From Elusimicrobiota bacterium (GTDB lineage: Bacteria > Elusimicrobiota > UBA8919): a stretch of DNA of 64,000 nucleotides. This document shows, one piece after another, positions 49,065 to 57,995 of the stretch; position 1 is the first letter of the stretch; each line of letters opens with the position of its first letter. Below the pieces are notes generated by a model. It saw only the letters and a program-made list of their open reading frames with translations. It had not been told where the DNA came from and did no database searches. The translations under genes were made by a program, and so were the position numbers. The DNA is taken from contig JAFGLF010000044.1 in the NCBI GenBank assembly GCA_016928195.1, positions 62,001 through 126,000 on the forward strand, given 5' to 3'.

Positions 49065-51134
49065 ATGAAAATTAAAGAAATCAAAACTACAATTGAAGGT
49101 AAAGAACTTATTTTGAAAACTGGTAAAGTAGCCAAACAATCATCAGGAGCGGTAATGGTTCAGTATGGCGAAACAGTGGTTCTGGCAACGGTAAATTCGG
49201 AAACTGTACCGAAAGAAGGGGTGGATTTTCTTCCGCTCACGGTTGATTACAGAGAAAGAACTTATGCTGCCGGAAAAATACCCGGCGGTTTTTTCAAAAG
49301 AGAAGGCAGACCCCGCGAAAAAGAAATACTCACCTCGAGGATAGTTGACAGAACCATCAGACCTCTTTTTCCAAAAGGATACCGCAATCAGACACAGGTA
49401 GCTATTACGCTTTTATCATCAGACATAGAAAACGATTCTGACATACTGGCTGTTATCGGTGTTTCAGCAGCACTTTTACAGTCCAATGTCCCGATTGAAA
49501 CATCTGTTGCTGCGGTAAGAGTCGGAAGAATTAACGGTCAATTTGTCATTAATCCCACATATACTCAGAGAATCGAGAGCGATATTGATCTGATAATTTC
49601 GGCAACGGAAAAAGGCATCGTAATGATAGAAGGTGAAGCAGGCGAAGTTGAGGAAGAAACAATTCTTGAGGCAATCAAATTTGGCATTAAATACATTCCG
49701 GACCTAATAAAATCCCAGAAAGAATTCTTTGAAACAAAAAAAACTTTTGAAAAACCCCTGATTGACGAAACCGTGAAGTCCGAAACAACCAAAAATTTCA
49801 AGGTAAAAATAGCAGAAGCGGTAAAACTTCACGACAAAAAAGCAAGAGAAGACAAATTCACCGAAGTAAAAACCGAAGCAAAAGCAGCGTTCCCCGAAAA
49901 AGAAAATGATGTCAACCAGATCATAGAAGAACTAATCCAGGAAGAAGCACGTAATATGATACTGAATCTCGGAGTAAGATCCGACGGCAGGAAAGCCGAC
50001 GAAATACGCGCCATTGCCTGCGAACTTGGGGTTCTGCCTCGCACACACGGCTCTGCAATTTTTACCCGCGGGCAAACCCAGGCACTTGCAACTGTGACAC
50101 TGGGAACACCCCACGACATGCAAATAATGGATGAAATAGTCAGCGAGTATAAAAAAAGATTTATGCTGCACTACAACTTCCCTTCGTTTGCAGTCGGAGA
50201 AGTAAGACCGGAGCGGGGCCCGGGGAGACGCGAAATCGGACATGGCGCACTCGCAGAAAAATCACTTGAAAAGATACTGCCTTCCGAGGAATCTTTCCCT
50301 TATGCAATAAGAATAGTCTCGGATATTCTTGAATCAAACGGCTCATCTTCCATGGCAACGGTATGCGGCGGCTCACTCGCACTTATGGATGCGGGCATTC
50401 CGGTAAAAGCAGCAGTGGCAGGAATAGCAATGGGCCTGATTACCGACGGAAAAAAACATGTAATCCTGACCGATATACAGGGACTTGAGGATCATTTCGG
50501 TGATATGGACTTTAAGGTTGCAGGAACAAAAAAAGGAATTACAGGTCTCCAGATGGATATAAAAATCGAATCTATTGATTTAAAAATACTTGAAGAACTT
50601 TTCCAGCATGCAAAAAACGCAAGATTTAAAATACTCGATATTATGGATGAATCGATTTCAGAACCACGAAAGGAAATGTCTTCATATGCTCCGAAAATGG
50701 TAACATTATCAATAAATACCGCAAAAATAAAAGATGTTATAGGCCCCGGAGGAAAAACCATAAAGAAAATAATCCAGGAAACCGGAGCAGAAATCAATGT
50801 TGAGGATGACGGCAAGGTATGTATATCTGCCGAAAATGACAAGGCACTGAACCATGCCAAGCAGATGATAGAATATATTACCGCCGATGCAGAAATCGGA
50901 AAACTTTATAAGGGTAAGGTTGTCTCTATCACAAATTTCGGGGCTTTTGTGGAAATTCTACCGGGCAAAGACGGACTCGTTCATATTTCACAATTAGACG
51001 ATAAACGTGTCGAAAAAGTAGAAGATGCAGTAAACATGGGTGAAGAAATATGGGTAAAAGTAATGGACATCGACAAGCAGGGCAGGATCAGCCTCTCGAA
51101 AAAACAGGCAGCGAAAGAGATGGCAAAAAAGTAA
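49065..51134 (+). CDS. pnp: polyribonucleotide nucleotidyltransferase
   Basis: PNPase degrades RNA 3'-5' by phosphorolysis. The 689-residue protein has two RNase PH domains (KQSSGAVMVQYGETVVLATV, FLPLTVDYRERTYAAGKIPGGFFKREGRP; FTRGQTQALATVTLGTPHDMQ), then KH (IKDVIGPGGKTIKKIIQETGA) and S1 (GKLYKGKVVSITNFGAFVEILPGKDGLVHISQL) domains. It is at the short end of the family with a reduced tail after S1. Its end overlaps the frame of the biotin carrier gene. Confidence 0.97.
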   Translation: MKIKEIKTTIEGKELILKTGKVAKQSSGAVMVQYGETVVLATVNSETVPKEGVDFLPLTVDYRERTYAAGKIPGGFFKREGRPREKEILTSRIVDRTIRPLFPKGYRNQTQVAITLLSSDIENDSDILAVIGVSAALLQSNVPIETSVAAVRVGRINGQFVINPTYTQRIESDIDLIISATEKGIVMIEGEAGEVEEETILEAIKFGIKYIPDLIKSQKEFFETKKTFEKPLIDETVKSETTKNFKVKIAEAVKLHDKKAREDKFTEVKTEAKAAFPEKENDVNQIIEELIQEEARNMILNLGVRSDGRKADEIRAIACELGVLPRTHGSAIFTRGQTQALATVTLGTPHDMQIMDEIVSEYKKRFMLHYNFPSFAVGEVRPERGPGRREIGHGALAEKSLEKILPSEESFPYAIRIVSDILESNGSSSMATVCGGSLALMDAGIPVKAAVAGIAMGLITDGKKHVILTDIQGLEDHFGDMDFKVAGTKKGITGLQMDIKIESIDLKILEELFQHAKNARFKILDIMDESISEPRKEMSSYAPKMVTLSINTAKIKDVIGPGGKTIKKIIQETGAEINVEDDGKVCISAENDKALNHAKQMIEYITADAEIGKLYKGKVVSITNFGAFVEILPGKDGLVHISQLDDKRVEKVEDAVNMGEEIWVKVMDIDKQGRISLSKKQAAKEMAKK

Positions 51135-51559
51135 CCAAGCCATCCGGCGAAATAAATGAGGTCCTTTCCGCATATGATTTCATGAAAGAAGAAGAACTTT
51201 CAGAAATCGGGTTTGATGCTGCTAATGCAAAAATACATATAAAAAGAAAAACCGATACAATTACGATTCCCAGTATAAAACATGTAAAACATGAGCCCAA
51301 AGAGGAATTATTTTCCGATGCAACAAGTATAAATTCTCCTCTTTCGGGTGTCTTCTATTCATCCCCGAAACCGGGCGAACCGCCATTTGTCGTTACGGGC
51401 GATTCCGTTATAGCAGGACAAACCATCTGTATAATTGAAGCAATGAAAGTTATGAATGAAATAAAAGCTGACTCAAATTATAAAATTATAAAAATACTTG
51501 CGGTTAACGGTAAAGCGGTTTCCAGTGGCGAAGCACTTTTTCTCGTAAAACCCGAGTAA
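51050..51559 (+). CDS. biotin carboxyl carrier protein (AccB-like)
   Basis: The C-terminal biotinyl domain has INSPLSGVFYSSPKPGEPPFV and IEAMKVMNEIKAD, with K133 of the AMKM-type site (here AMKV) as the biotin attachment point. The family N-terminus corresponds to EINEVLSAYDFMKEEELSEIGF. The start is uncertain: ATG 51050 lies 85 bases inside pnp and gives 169 residues, and the next ATG (51182) would cut the N-terminal helix. No accC is in the window. It probably serves acetyl-CoA carboxylase or a related carboxylase; AMKV in place of AMKM is tolerated in several families. Confidence 0.85.
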   Translation: MGKSNGHRQAGQDQPLEKTGSERDGKKVTKPSGEINEVLSAYDFMKEEELSEIGFDAANAKIHIKRKTDTITIPSIKHVKHEPKEELFSDATSINSPLSGVFYSSPKPGEPPFVVTGDSVIAGQTICIIEAMKVMNEIKADSNYKIIKILAVNGKAVSSGEALFLVKPE

Positions 51560-51578
51560 AGAGTGGAGGTTATATTAT

Positions 51579-51782
51579 ATGATGCATAAGATAGGTGCAA
51601 CTGCAGGAAAAATCTGGAATTACCTCAATCAGAACGGAGAAGTGACGGCATTAAAGCTTAAATCCGCACTGGGAATTACCAACACGCTGCTCTACATGGG
51701 TATAGGCTGGCTGGCACGCGAGAACCAGATTGTTATTACCGAATATTCAAAAGGTTATAAAATATCTTTGAAAAAATGGTAA
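51579..51782 (+). CDS. small winged helix-turn-helix protein (DUF2582-like)
   Basis: The 67-residue protein IGATAGKIWNYLNQNGEVTAL followed by KLKSALGITNTLLYMGIGWLARENQI matches the short winged-helix domain family found in Bacteroidota, archaea and other groups. DNA binding and target are unproven. It sits between the biotin carrier and uppP with GGAGG before the start, so it may be part of that operon. Confidence 0.8.
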   Translation: MMHKIGATAGKIWNYLNQNGEVTALKLKSALGITNTLLYMGIGWLARENQIVITEYSKGYKISLKKW

Positions 51783-51788
51783 TTTCAA

Positions 51789-52559
51789 ATGGGTTATTTT
51801 GAATCACTTTTTCTTGGACTCGTCCAGGGTTCAACAGAATTTCTTCCTGTTTCATCAAGCGGCCATTTGGTCATTCTACAGAAAATACTTGATGCGGACA
51901 ATCAGGTACAGTTCGACATTTTTCTGCATCTTGCAACACTTTTTGCAGTTTTATTTTTTTTCAAAACCGATATTCTGGAAATTATAAAAGGTGTTTTAGG
52001 AAAAAGCAGAGACGGAAAAAAGCTTCTTTTTGGAATAATAATAGGGTCAATACCAACCGCAATAATAGGCCTTCTGCTTAATGATTTCTTCAAAGAAAAA
52101 TTTTCACAGCCCAAGATTGCTTCGGCAATGCTGGTTTTGACAGGATTCATACTATGGTTTTCGTCTAAATTTGCGGGACGTTTGACAGACTCCGAAAAAA
52201 ACTATCTATCGGCAAAACCGGTAGACTTTTTACTAATAGGCTTTTTTCAAGGAATAGCGATAATGCCCGGCATTTCGCGCTCGGGAATAACAATTGCTGC
52301 TGCGCTCCTGCTTGGATTCAACAGAACCTGGGCTTTTAAGTACTCAATGCTTTTGTCAATTCCTGCAATTTTAGGTGCAGGAATTATGGAAATAAAAAAT
52401 TTTACAGTAACGCCTGTCATCTTATCGGGCGGCGTAATTGCATTATTATCCGGAATTCTTGCCCTTCACATTTTATCGAAAGTTGTAATAGCTAAAAAAT
52501 TCCATACATTTTCATATTACCTTTGGCCGGCAGGAATTCTTGGAGTACTCCTCTTGTAG
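51789..52559 (+). CDS. uppP: undecaprenyl-diphosphatase
   Basis: It recycles undecaprenyl diphosphate to the monophosphate carrier used for peptidoglycan and for the polysaccharide pathway upstream in this window. The 256-residue membrane protein has GLVQGSTEFLPVSSSGHLVI and GIAIMPGISRSGITIAAALLLG, the two catalytic motifs, and about seven helices. It starts six bases after the winged-helix gene. Confidence 0.96.
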   Translation: MGYFESLFLGLVQGSTEFLPVSSSGHLVILQKILDADNQVQFDIFLHLATLFAVLFFFKTDILEIIKGVLGKSRDGKKLLFGIIIGSIPTAIIGLLLNDFFKEKFSQPKIASAMLVLTGFILWFSSKFAGRLTDSEKNYLSAKPVDFLLIGFFQGIAIMPGISRSGITIAAALLLGFNRTWAFKYSMLLSIPAILGAGIMEIKNFTVTPVILSGGVIALLSGILALHILSKVVIAKKFHTFSYYLWPAGILGVLLL

Positions 52560-52607
52560 GGAACGCGAATATTTGCGTTTGATTAGCGACAATTTGCGTT
52601 GTGTTAT

Positions 52608-54758
52608 ATGAAGAGAAACGACATACGCGGTTTAATACTTTTAATTATCGGAATATTGTTTCTGTGGTTCCTTTTTTATCCGCAGCACTCCGGATTTCTG
52701 GGACTCCACACAAAAAGAATTCTACTAATTGTTTTCGGAAAGGCTTCATTTATTTTTCCTATTGTAGTACTATGGATTGGAACAAAACTTCTCTTTAATA
52801 AAAAACTTAACAGCACAAATTTAAAACTTATATCTGACATATTTATAATCTGGGCACTCTGTACAATCCTTTCACTTGCAACCGCTGATACACCGGATGC
52901 TAACTTCGGAGGATTTATAGGAAAATACTCCGAAATAGGCATAACAAAGACCGTCGGAATTTTTGGGGGATGGATTATCTCTTTAGGTGTTATTGTTATT
53001 GCAGTTTTCCTTACAACCGGCGTATCATTTGACGATTTAACGGAATTCCTGTCAAAAATTTCGGTAAAACTAAAATCAAGAAAGAAAAAATCACTATCAA
53101 GACCATTAGAAGAACCCAAGGAGATTCCAAAGGTTGCAATACCTAAACCTATCGTTATAGAAAAAGATGAACCCAAACTAATCGAAAAACCAGAAAAAGA
53201 ACCTAAACAGCCGCCGATAAAAAAACCGGATGATACAAAAGAGAAAAAACAGCCTGCAGTGGCTGCGAAAATTAAAAAACCGGAAACTCCGAAAACCGAA
53301 ATCAAACAACTCAAATATGAACTACCTGATGTTGATATGCTGGATAAACCGCAGAAAGTGGATACCCAGCTTACTGAGGACGAACTCCGTGAATGTGCGG
53401 AAAAACTCATAAAAACCCTTTCTGATTTTAACATATCGGCAACTATAGAATCTATAAACCCGGGCCCTGTTATAACAAGATATGATATAACTCTTGCACC
53501 GGGAACCAAGGTTAGCTCCATAATAAATCTTTCAAACGATATTGCTCTTTCTATGAAAACGGCATCCATACGGGTCTTAGCTCCAATACCCGGAAAATCA
53601 GCAGTTGGAATAGAAATCCCTAATCCCAAACATGAAACCGTAAGACTGAAAGACGTAATATCATCTGCAAAATTTACCGAATCAAAATCACTTCTTACAA
53701 TAGCTCTGGGAAAAACAACTTCAGGTGAACCATTCTGTGATGATTTGGCTCCTATGCCTCACCTTTTGATAGCAGGTGCCACAGGAAGCGGGAAGTCGGT
53801 CTGTATAAACTCAATAATTATGTCGATACTTTTCAGAGCGAAACCCGATGAATTAAAATTCCTGCTGATTGACCCTAAACGGCTCGAACTCCCGAAATAT
53901 AATGAGATACCTCATATCTATGTTCCCGGCAAAAAAGCAAGTGAAGCATCCGTTATCACTGACGCGAAAGAGGCAGCAAAGGCATTATTCCTTCTGACAA
54001 AAGTCATGGATGAACGCTACAAAAGATTTGCAAAAAAAGCAGTAAGAAACATAGAAGGTTATAATGAACTGATGGAAAGGGAAGGCGGAAAAAAAGAATA
54101 TTATATCGTTGTTATAATAGACGAACTGCATGATCTGATGCTTGTGGCTGCTAAGAATGTGGAAGAAGCAATTACACGACTGGCATCCATGGCAAGAGCA
54201 GTCGGTATCCATCTTATACTTGCAACACAAAGACCGTCGGTAGATGTTATAACGGGAGTAATAAAGGCAAATCTTCCTGCAAGAATCGCTTTTCAGGTTC
54301 TTTCCAAAACGGATTCACGCGTTATACTGGATACAAACGGTGCTGATGATCTCATCGGGAAAGGAGACATGCTTTATCTCCCTACGGGTTATTCAAGACC
54401 GCTTAGGCTTCAGGGAAACTTTGTTTCACTAAAAGAAATCGACCGTGTGGTAACATTCATCAAAAAACAGGCACAACCGGATTATGAGGATATTTTTGAA
54501 ACAATCGTCGCAACGGAAAAAAAACAAATGTCAAACGAATCGAAAAAGGAATTGGTACAGGCTTTGAGACTTGCACTCGAAAGAAAGAGGATTTCCTATG
54601 ATTTACTGAAAGCGAACGGATTCGGCAACAGGTCGGCAGATATCTTAAGCCGGCTCGAGGTAGAAGGCTTTATAAGAAAACCCGAAGGCACAAACAGATG
54701 GGAGGTTTTCATAGATAAAATAGAAGAATTTTTAGCAACCACGGATTCAAACGGATAA
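52608..54758 (+). CDS. ftsK: DNA translocase FtsK/SpoIIIE
   Basis: It pumps DNA through the division septum and assists dimer resolution with Xer. Start at ATG 52608; a TTG nine bases earlier lacks support. The 716-residue protein has four N-terminal membrane helices, a proline/lysine linker (about residues 165-240), the motor with AGATGSGKSVCINS (Walker A near residue 390), VVIIDELHDLMLVAAKNVEE (here LHDLM replaces the usual MADLM) and LATQRPSVDVITGVIKANLPARIAF, and a gamma winged-helix domain ADILSRLEVEGFIRKPEG. The last residues ATTDSNG lie in a repeat. Confidence 0.95.
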   Translation: MKRNDIRGLILLIIGILFLWFLFYPQHSGFLGLHTKRILLIVFGKASFIFPIVVLWIGTKLLFNKKLNSTNLKLISDIFIIWALCTILSLATADTPDANFGGFIGKYSEIGITKTVGIFGGWIISLGVIVIAVFLTTGVSFDDLTEFLSKISVKLKSRKKKSLSRPLEEPKEIPKVAIPKPIVIEKDEPKLIEKPEKEPKQPPIKKPDDTKEKKQPAVAAKIKKPETPKTEIKQLKYELPDVDMLDKPQKVDTQLTEDELRECAEKLIKTLSDFNISATIESINPGPVITRYDITLAPGTKVSSIINLSNDIALSMKTASIRVLAPIPGKSAVGIEIPNPKHETVRLKDVISSAKFTESKSLLTIALGKTTSGEPFCDDLAPMPHLLIAGATGSGKSVCINSIIMSILFRAKPDELKFLLIDPKRLELPKYNEIPHIYVPGKKASEASVITDAKEAAKALFLLTKVMDERYKRFAKKAVRNIEGYNELMEREGGKKEYYIVVIIDELHDLMLVAAKNVEEAITRLASMARAVGIHLILATQRPSVDVITGVIKANLPARIAFQVLSKTDSRVILDTNGADDLIGKGDMLYLPTGYSRPLRLQGNFVSLKEIDRVVTFIKKQAQPDYEDIFETIVATEKKQMSNESKKELVQALRLALERKRISYDLLKANGFGNRSADILSRLEVEGFIRKPEGTNRWEVFIDKIEEFLATTDSNG

Positions 54759-54779
54759 TATCACAGATTCAAACGGAGA
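54740..54779 (+). repeat. CAGATTCAAACGG-family repeat across the ftsK stop codon
   Basis: CACGGATTCAAACGGATAA and CACAGATTCAAACGGAGATAC are tandem words of the family. The first includes the last ftsK codons and its stop; the second ends directly before the lolA ATG (54785), with GGAGAT as possible ribosome site. Confidence 0.8.
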
Positions 54780-54784
54780 TACAT

Positions 54785-55438
54785 ATGAAAAAAATCTTTA
54801 TTCCTATCCTCATTTTGTTATTTAGCACATATCACCTCTTGTTTACTGCTGAACTTGATGATATTCTTCAAAAAATGGAAAAAACCGATTCCGAAATTAC
54901 TGACCTATCGTTTTCGTTCGAACAGGAAATATTAATAGTAATAACCAACGAAAAGTCAAGCATTACGGGAGAAGCCGTTTTTAAAAAACCCAATTTGTTC
55001 AAAATTGAACATATTAAACCTGAAGAGCAGACAGTTATTTCCGACGGAAAAAAAATATTCTTTTACCAGAAAGAATTTAACCAGGTCATGATTGACGACT
55101 GGAATTCTTTTACCACGAGAGGGGGATTCCCCGACGGTATTTTCAATTTTTCGTCAACAATATCCGATTTGAAGAAAACTTATGATATTTCTCTTTTGGA
55201 TGACGAAGCAAAACATCATGTTCTCTTACTGAAAATGAAAGAAAAACAGTCTCAAGATATAGAAATAAAACTCTGGGTTTCAAAAGAAAACAGCATTGTT
55301 GAAAAAACCGAAATGCAAACCGAAACAGTCGCGACAACCGTAACAATATCTAAAATTAAAACAAACAAAAATATTAAAAACTCGGTTTTCAGATTTAAAC
55401 TTCCCAAAGGGGCACAGATAATAACGTCTCCCTTTTGA
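54785..55438 (+). CDS. lolA: outer-membrane lipoprotein carrier protein LolA
   Basis: The periplasmic chaperone brings lipoproteins from the inner to the outer membrane, showing that the cell has one. The 217-residue protein has a signal peptide (IFIPILILLFSTYHLLFTA) and the LolA fold ITDLSFSFEQEILIVI, GEAVFKKPNLFKIEHIKPEEQTVISDGKKIFFYQKEFNQVMI, ending KNSVFRFKLPKGAQII. It is coupled to ftsK, as in many Gram-negative genomes. Confidence 0.9.
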   Translation: MKKIFIPILILLFSTYHLLFTAELDDILQKMEKTDSEITDLSFSFEQEILIVITNEKSSITGEAVFKKPNLFKIEHIKPEEQTVISDGKKIFFYQKEFNQVMIDDWNSFTTRGGFPDGIFNFSSTISDLKKTYDISLLDDEAKHHVLLLKMKEKQSQDIEIKLWVSKENSIVEKTEMQTETVATTVTISKIKTNKNIKNSVFRFKLPKGAQIITSPF

Positions 55439-55440
55439 GA

Positions 55441-55530
55441 AACAATTAAAAAATTAGAAAATTATAAAGGATTAGGAAAGATTTCAATCTTTTTAATTTT
55501 TAAAATCTCTACAATCTTTCTAAATCGTTT
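55441..55530 (+). repeat. AGAAAGATT...AATCTTT repeat before rodZ
   Basis: AATTAAAAAATTAGAAAATTATAAAGGATTAGGAAAGATT-type words are followed by complements AATCTTTTTAATTTTTAAAATCTCTACAATCTTTCT. It is the partner of the element at 33300-33364 before acpP. Confidence 0.7.
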
Positions 55531-55535
55531 TTATT

Positions 55536-56180
55536 ATGGACATAGGTTCTAAATTAAGAGAAAAACGGCAAGATCTGGGGCTTTCGCTGGAAGATGCATC
55601 CTCAAAAACTCTTATTAATGTAAAATATCTGGATGCTATTGAAAACAACAAGTTTTCGGAAATCCCGGCAGAAACTATTTTAATCGGTTTTCTAAGAAAC
55701 TACGCCAGAATTTTAGGAATCAACCAGGAGGAAGTGATTGCAGAATATAAAAATATACATAAACCCAATGTGGCATTGCCTATTATTACGGTAAAACTTA
55801 GGGAAATGCCTCATAAAAAAACTTTAAGAATCCGTCCTATACCTGTATTTATCTTTTTACTCGTTTTGATAATTTCCGTAGTTCTTTTTAAGGTCGGTTC
55901 GGTATTAATAAAATCCGACAAGATAGAAAAGATAGCCGTAGAAACCGCTAAAACAAATTCTCTCGAAATAGTAACAACCGAAAATGTGTGGATTCGGGTA
56001 AGGGAAGGGGAAAACTCAATTTTTGAAGGGATACTTCCTCCAAATACTATAAAAACGTTTGAGTCGAGTGATACATTCGGACTTAGAATAGGCAACCTGA
56101 ACGGAATAAGCGTATCACTTAACGGCAAACCGGTAACCCTTCCAAAAACTAAACTTACGGGAGAAATAAAACTGCCATGA
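55536..56180 (+). CDS. rodZ: RodZ-like cytoskeletal membrane protein
   Basis: The 214-residue protein has an N-terminal helix-turn-helix (GSKLREKRQDLGLSLEDASSKTLINVKYLDAIENN), one membrane helix at about residues 100-123 (IPVFIFLLVLIISVVLFKVGSVL) and a DUF4115-like beta domain (ENVWIRVREGENSIFEGILPPNTIKTFESSDTFGLRIGN). This fits RodZ, which links MreB filaments to the envelope. No obvious ribosome site is visible next to the upstream repeat. Confidence 0.88.
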   Translation: MDIGSKLREKRQDLGLSLEDASSKTLINVKYLDAIENNKFSEIPAETILIGFLRNYARILGINQEEVIAEYKNIHKPNVALPIITVKLREMPHKKTLRIRPIPVFIFLLVLIISVVLFKVGSVLIKSDKIEKIAVETAKTNSLEIVTTENVWIRVREGENSIFEGILPPNTIKTFESSDTFGLRIGNLNGISVSLNGKPVTLPKTKLTGEIKLP

Positions 56181-56184
56181 ACCA

Positions 56185-56302
56185 CACCACCTGCCCAGCT
56201 GCCTAAGGCGGGTGGTACACGAATATTTATTATGATTAAAAGATTTATTGAAATAAAATATCTAAAATATATTGGCAATACGTGCCAAAGGCAGGTGGTG
56301 GA
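56185..56302 (+). repeat. CACCACCTGCC inverted repeat supplying the pgsA ribosome site
   Basis: CACCACCTGCC (56185-56195) and GGCAGGTGGTG (56290-56300) are an 11-bp perfect inverted repeat, 94 nt apart. A local hairpin ACCACC-TGCC...GGC-GGGTGGT lies at 56186-56216 just after the rodZ stop. The right arm GCAGGTGGTGGA is the Shine-Dalgarno region of pgsA, which starts right at its end. Confidence 0.82.
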
Positions 56303-56890
56303 GTGAATCTTGCAAACAAAATTACATTTGTCAGAATCTTACTTGTTCCGGTTTTTATATTTTTCATGTTCTTCGGAGATTTTTATTCCCACTTGACCGC
56401 CATGCTGGTTTTTATAATAGCCTCGCTAACGGACACACTTGACGGCTACCTGGCAAGAAAATATGGTTCGATAACGGACTTTGGAAAGTTTTTAGACCCT
56501 CTTGCAGATAAACTTCTGGTTTCGGCAGCATTGATATCTTTTGTCGAAATTGAAGAACTGTCTATCCCCGCATGGATGGTTATAATAATAATTTCGCGGG
56601 AATTTATCATCACAGGACTACGGTCCTTAGCTGCAACAAAAAATATAATTATTCCTGCATCGCTTCACGGAAAATATAAGACAACTTCACAGATGATAAC
56701 GATTATTACATCACTGTTTATTCTTTGTCTTAATTCATCACTTAGAAAATTCTTTAATATGGACCCAAACGGAATTCCTCTGTTAAAACTTATTCCTTTC
56801 ATACTGATGTTTATAACAACTGTACTTACTCTGTTTTCCGGGCTAAGTTACATTTTTAAACATAAATATCTCTTTCTAAAAAATCAATAA
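56303..56890 (+). CDS. pgsA: CDP-diacylglycerol--glycerol-3-phosphate 3-phosphatidyltransferase
   Basis: It makes phosphatidylglycerol phosphate. I take GTG 56303 (NLANKITFVRILLVPVF is the usual N-terminus); GTG 56282 would add residues PKAGGGV from the repeat. The 195-residue membrane protein has the CDP-alcohol phosphotransferase signature DTLDGYLARKYG-SITDFGKFLDPLADK with its aspartates. The next gene is pgpA, the following enzyme of the pathway. Confidence 0.95.
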   Translation: MNLANKITFVRILLVPVFIFFMFFGDFYSHLTAMLVFIIASLTDTLDGYLARKYGSITDFGKFLDPLADKLLVSAALISFVEIEELSIPAWMVIIIISREFIITGLRSLAATKNIIIPASLHGKYKTTSQMITIITSLFILCLNSSLRKFFNMDPNGIPLLKLIPFILMFITTVLTLFSGLSYIFKHKYLFLKNQ

Positions 56891-56893
56891 TAT

Positions 56894-57337
56894 ATGCATT
56901 CTCTAATTAAATTCTTTGCAACCGGTTTCTATATAGGTTATATCCCGATAGCTCCCGGAACCTTTGGTACACTGATGGCAGCCGGAATATGGTGGTTTTC
57001 ACCCCGGCTGATTTTTTATATATGCCTTTGTTTTCTGCTATTAACATCTTATTTCTTTTGCGACAAAGCAGAAAAAATACTTGGCATAGCCGATGATAAG
57101 CGTATTGTACTTGATGAAATTATAGGTTATTTTATCTCCGTTGTTTTTTTACCTAAAACAGTTATAGTTTTAATTGCCAGTATCATTTTATTCAGGTTTT
57201 TTGATATAAAGAAACCGTTGTTTATAAACTCAGCACAGAAACTGAAGGGCGGTTTGGGAATATTGGCAGATGATATATTATCCGGAATTATTACAAATTT
57301 AATTATATTAATATCACTCAGAATTTTTAATACTTAA
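56894..57337 (+). CDS. pgpA: phosphatidylglycerophosphatase A
   Basis: It dephosphorylates phosphatidylglycerol phosphate made by PgsA. The 147-residue membrane protein has FFATGFYIGYIPIAPGTFGTLMA, RIVLDEIIGYFISV and a hydrophobic C-terminal part with LKGGLGILADDILSGIITNLI (DD as in the family). It lies three bases after pgsA. Confidence 0.92.
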   Translation: MHSLIKFFATGFYIGYIPIAPGTFGTLMAAGIWWFSPRLIFYICLCFLLLTSYFFCDKAEKILGIADDKRIVLDEIIGYFISVVFLPKTVIVLIASIILFRFFDIKKPLFINSAQKLKGGLGILADDILSGIITNLIILISLRIFNT

Positions 57338-57370
57338 AAATCCCGAATTTCCGCAAATTAAAACCCAAAT

Positions 57371-57409
57371 CTCCGCTAATCATTTGTGGTAATTTGTGTG
57401 TGAGCGGAG
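57371..57409 (+). repeat. CTCCGCT...AGCGGAG hairpin carrying a ribosome site
   Basis: CTCCGCT (57371-57377) pairs with AGCGGAG (57403-57409); the surrounding words CCGCAAATT and TGTGGTAATTTGTG are also complementary. GCGGAG stands six bases before the start codon at 57415 and would serve as the Shine-Dalgarno sequence. Confidence 0.7.
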
Positions 57410-57414
57410 CGAAC

Positions 57415-57951
57415 ATGGATATAATAAAACTACCTGTCGGTTATCTCGAGTCAAACTGTTATATTGTCTTTGACAAAAGCACTAAAAATGCCGTAATTAT
57501 AGACCCGGGTGACGAGGGAGAGAACATTTTAGATATAATAAAAAAGGAAAAACTAAAACCCCTGGCAATAATAAATACCCACGGTCATTATGACCATGTA
57601 GGGGCTAATGATATTATAAAAAATACTTTAAAAATAAAAAATTATTTTCCCGAAAAAGACGGTGAAAAGAAAAAATTCGGTCCTCTGGAACTAACATTTT
57701 TTCACACGCCGGGACATTCAAAGGACGGCATATGCATACTTATAGAAAATCATATTTTTTCCGGCGATACATTGTTCGCTGGTTCTGTCGGCAGAACCGA
57801 TCTGGGCGGAGGCAGTATGCAGCAGCTTATGGATTCAATAACAAACAAAATTCTTACACTGCCTGAGGAAACAATCGTTCATCCAGGCCACGGACCGGAT
57901 ACTACAATTAAAAGAGAAATACAGTACAATCCGTTTTTGGAAAACATATAA
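57415..57951 (+). CDS. MBL-fold metallo-hydrolase (glyoxalase II-like)
   Basis: Start at ATG 57415. The 178-residue protein has VGYLESNCYIVFDKS, IIDPGDEGENILDII, metal-binding NTHGHYDHVGAND, FFHTPGHSKDGICI, FSGDTLFAGSVGRTDLGGG and VHPGHGPDTTI. This is the compact glyoxalase-II-like group of hydrolases acting on thioesters such as hydroxyacylglutathione or similar thiols. The natural substrate is unknown. Confidence 0.92.
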   Translation: MDIIKLPVGYLESNCYIVFDKSTKNAVIIDPGDEGENILDIIKKEKLKPLAIINTHGHYDHVGANDIIKNTLKIKNYFPEKDGEKKKFGPLELTFFHTPGHSKDGICILIENHIFSGDTLFAGSVGRTDLGGGSMQQLMDSITNKILTLPEETIVHPGHGPDTTIKREIQYNPFLENI

Positions 57952-57954
57952 ATA

Positions 57955-57990
57955 AGTTGATACGTTGATAAGGTGATACGTATATAGGAA
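57955..57990 (+). repeat. GATACGTTGATA repeat
   Basis: AAGTTGATACGTTGATAAGGTGATACG words fill the gap before the recombinase gene. A larger, inverted member lies after it at 58880-58995. Confidence 0.65.
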
Positions 57991-57995
57991 TAAGT

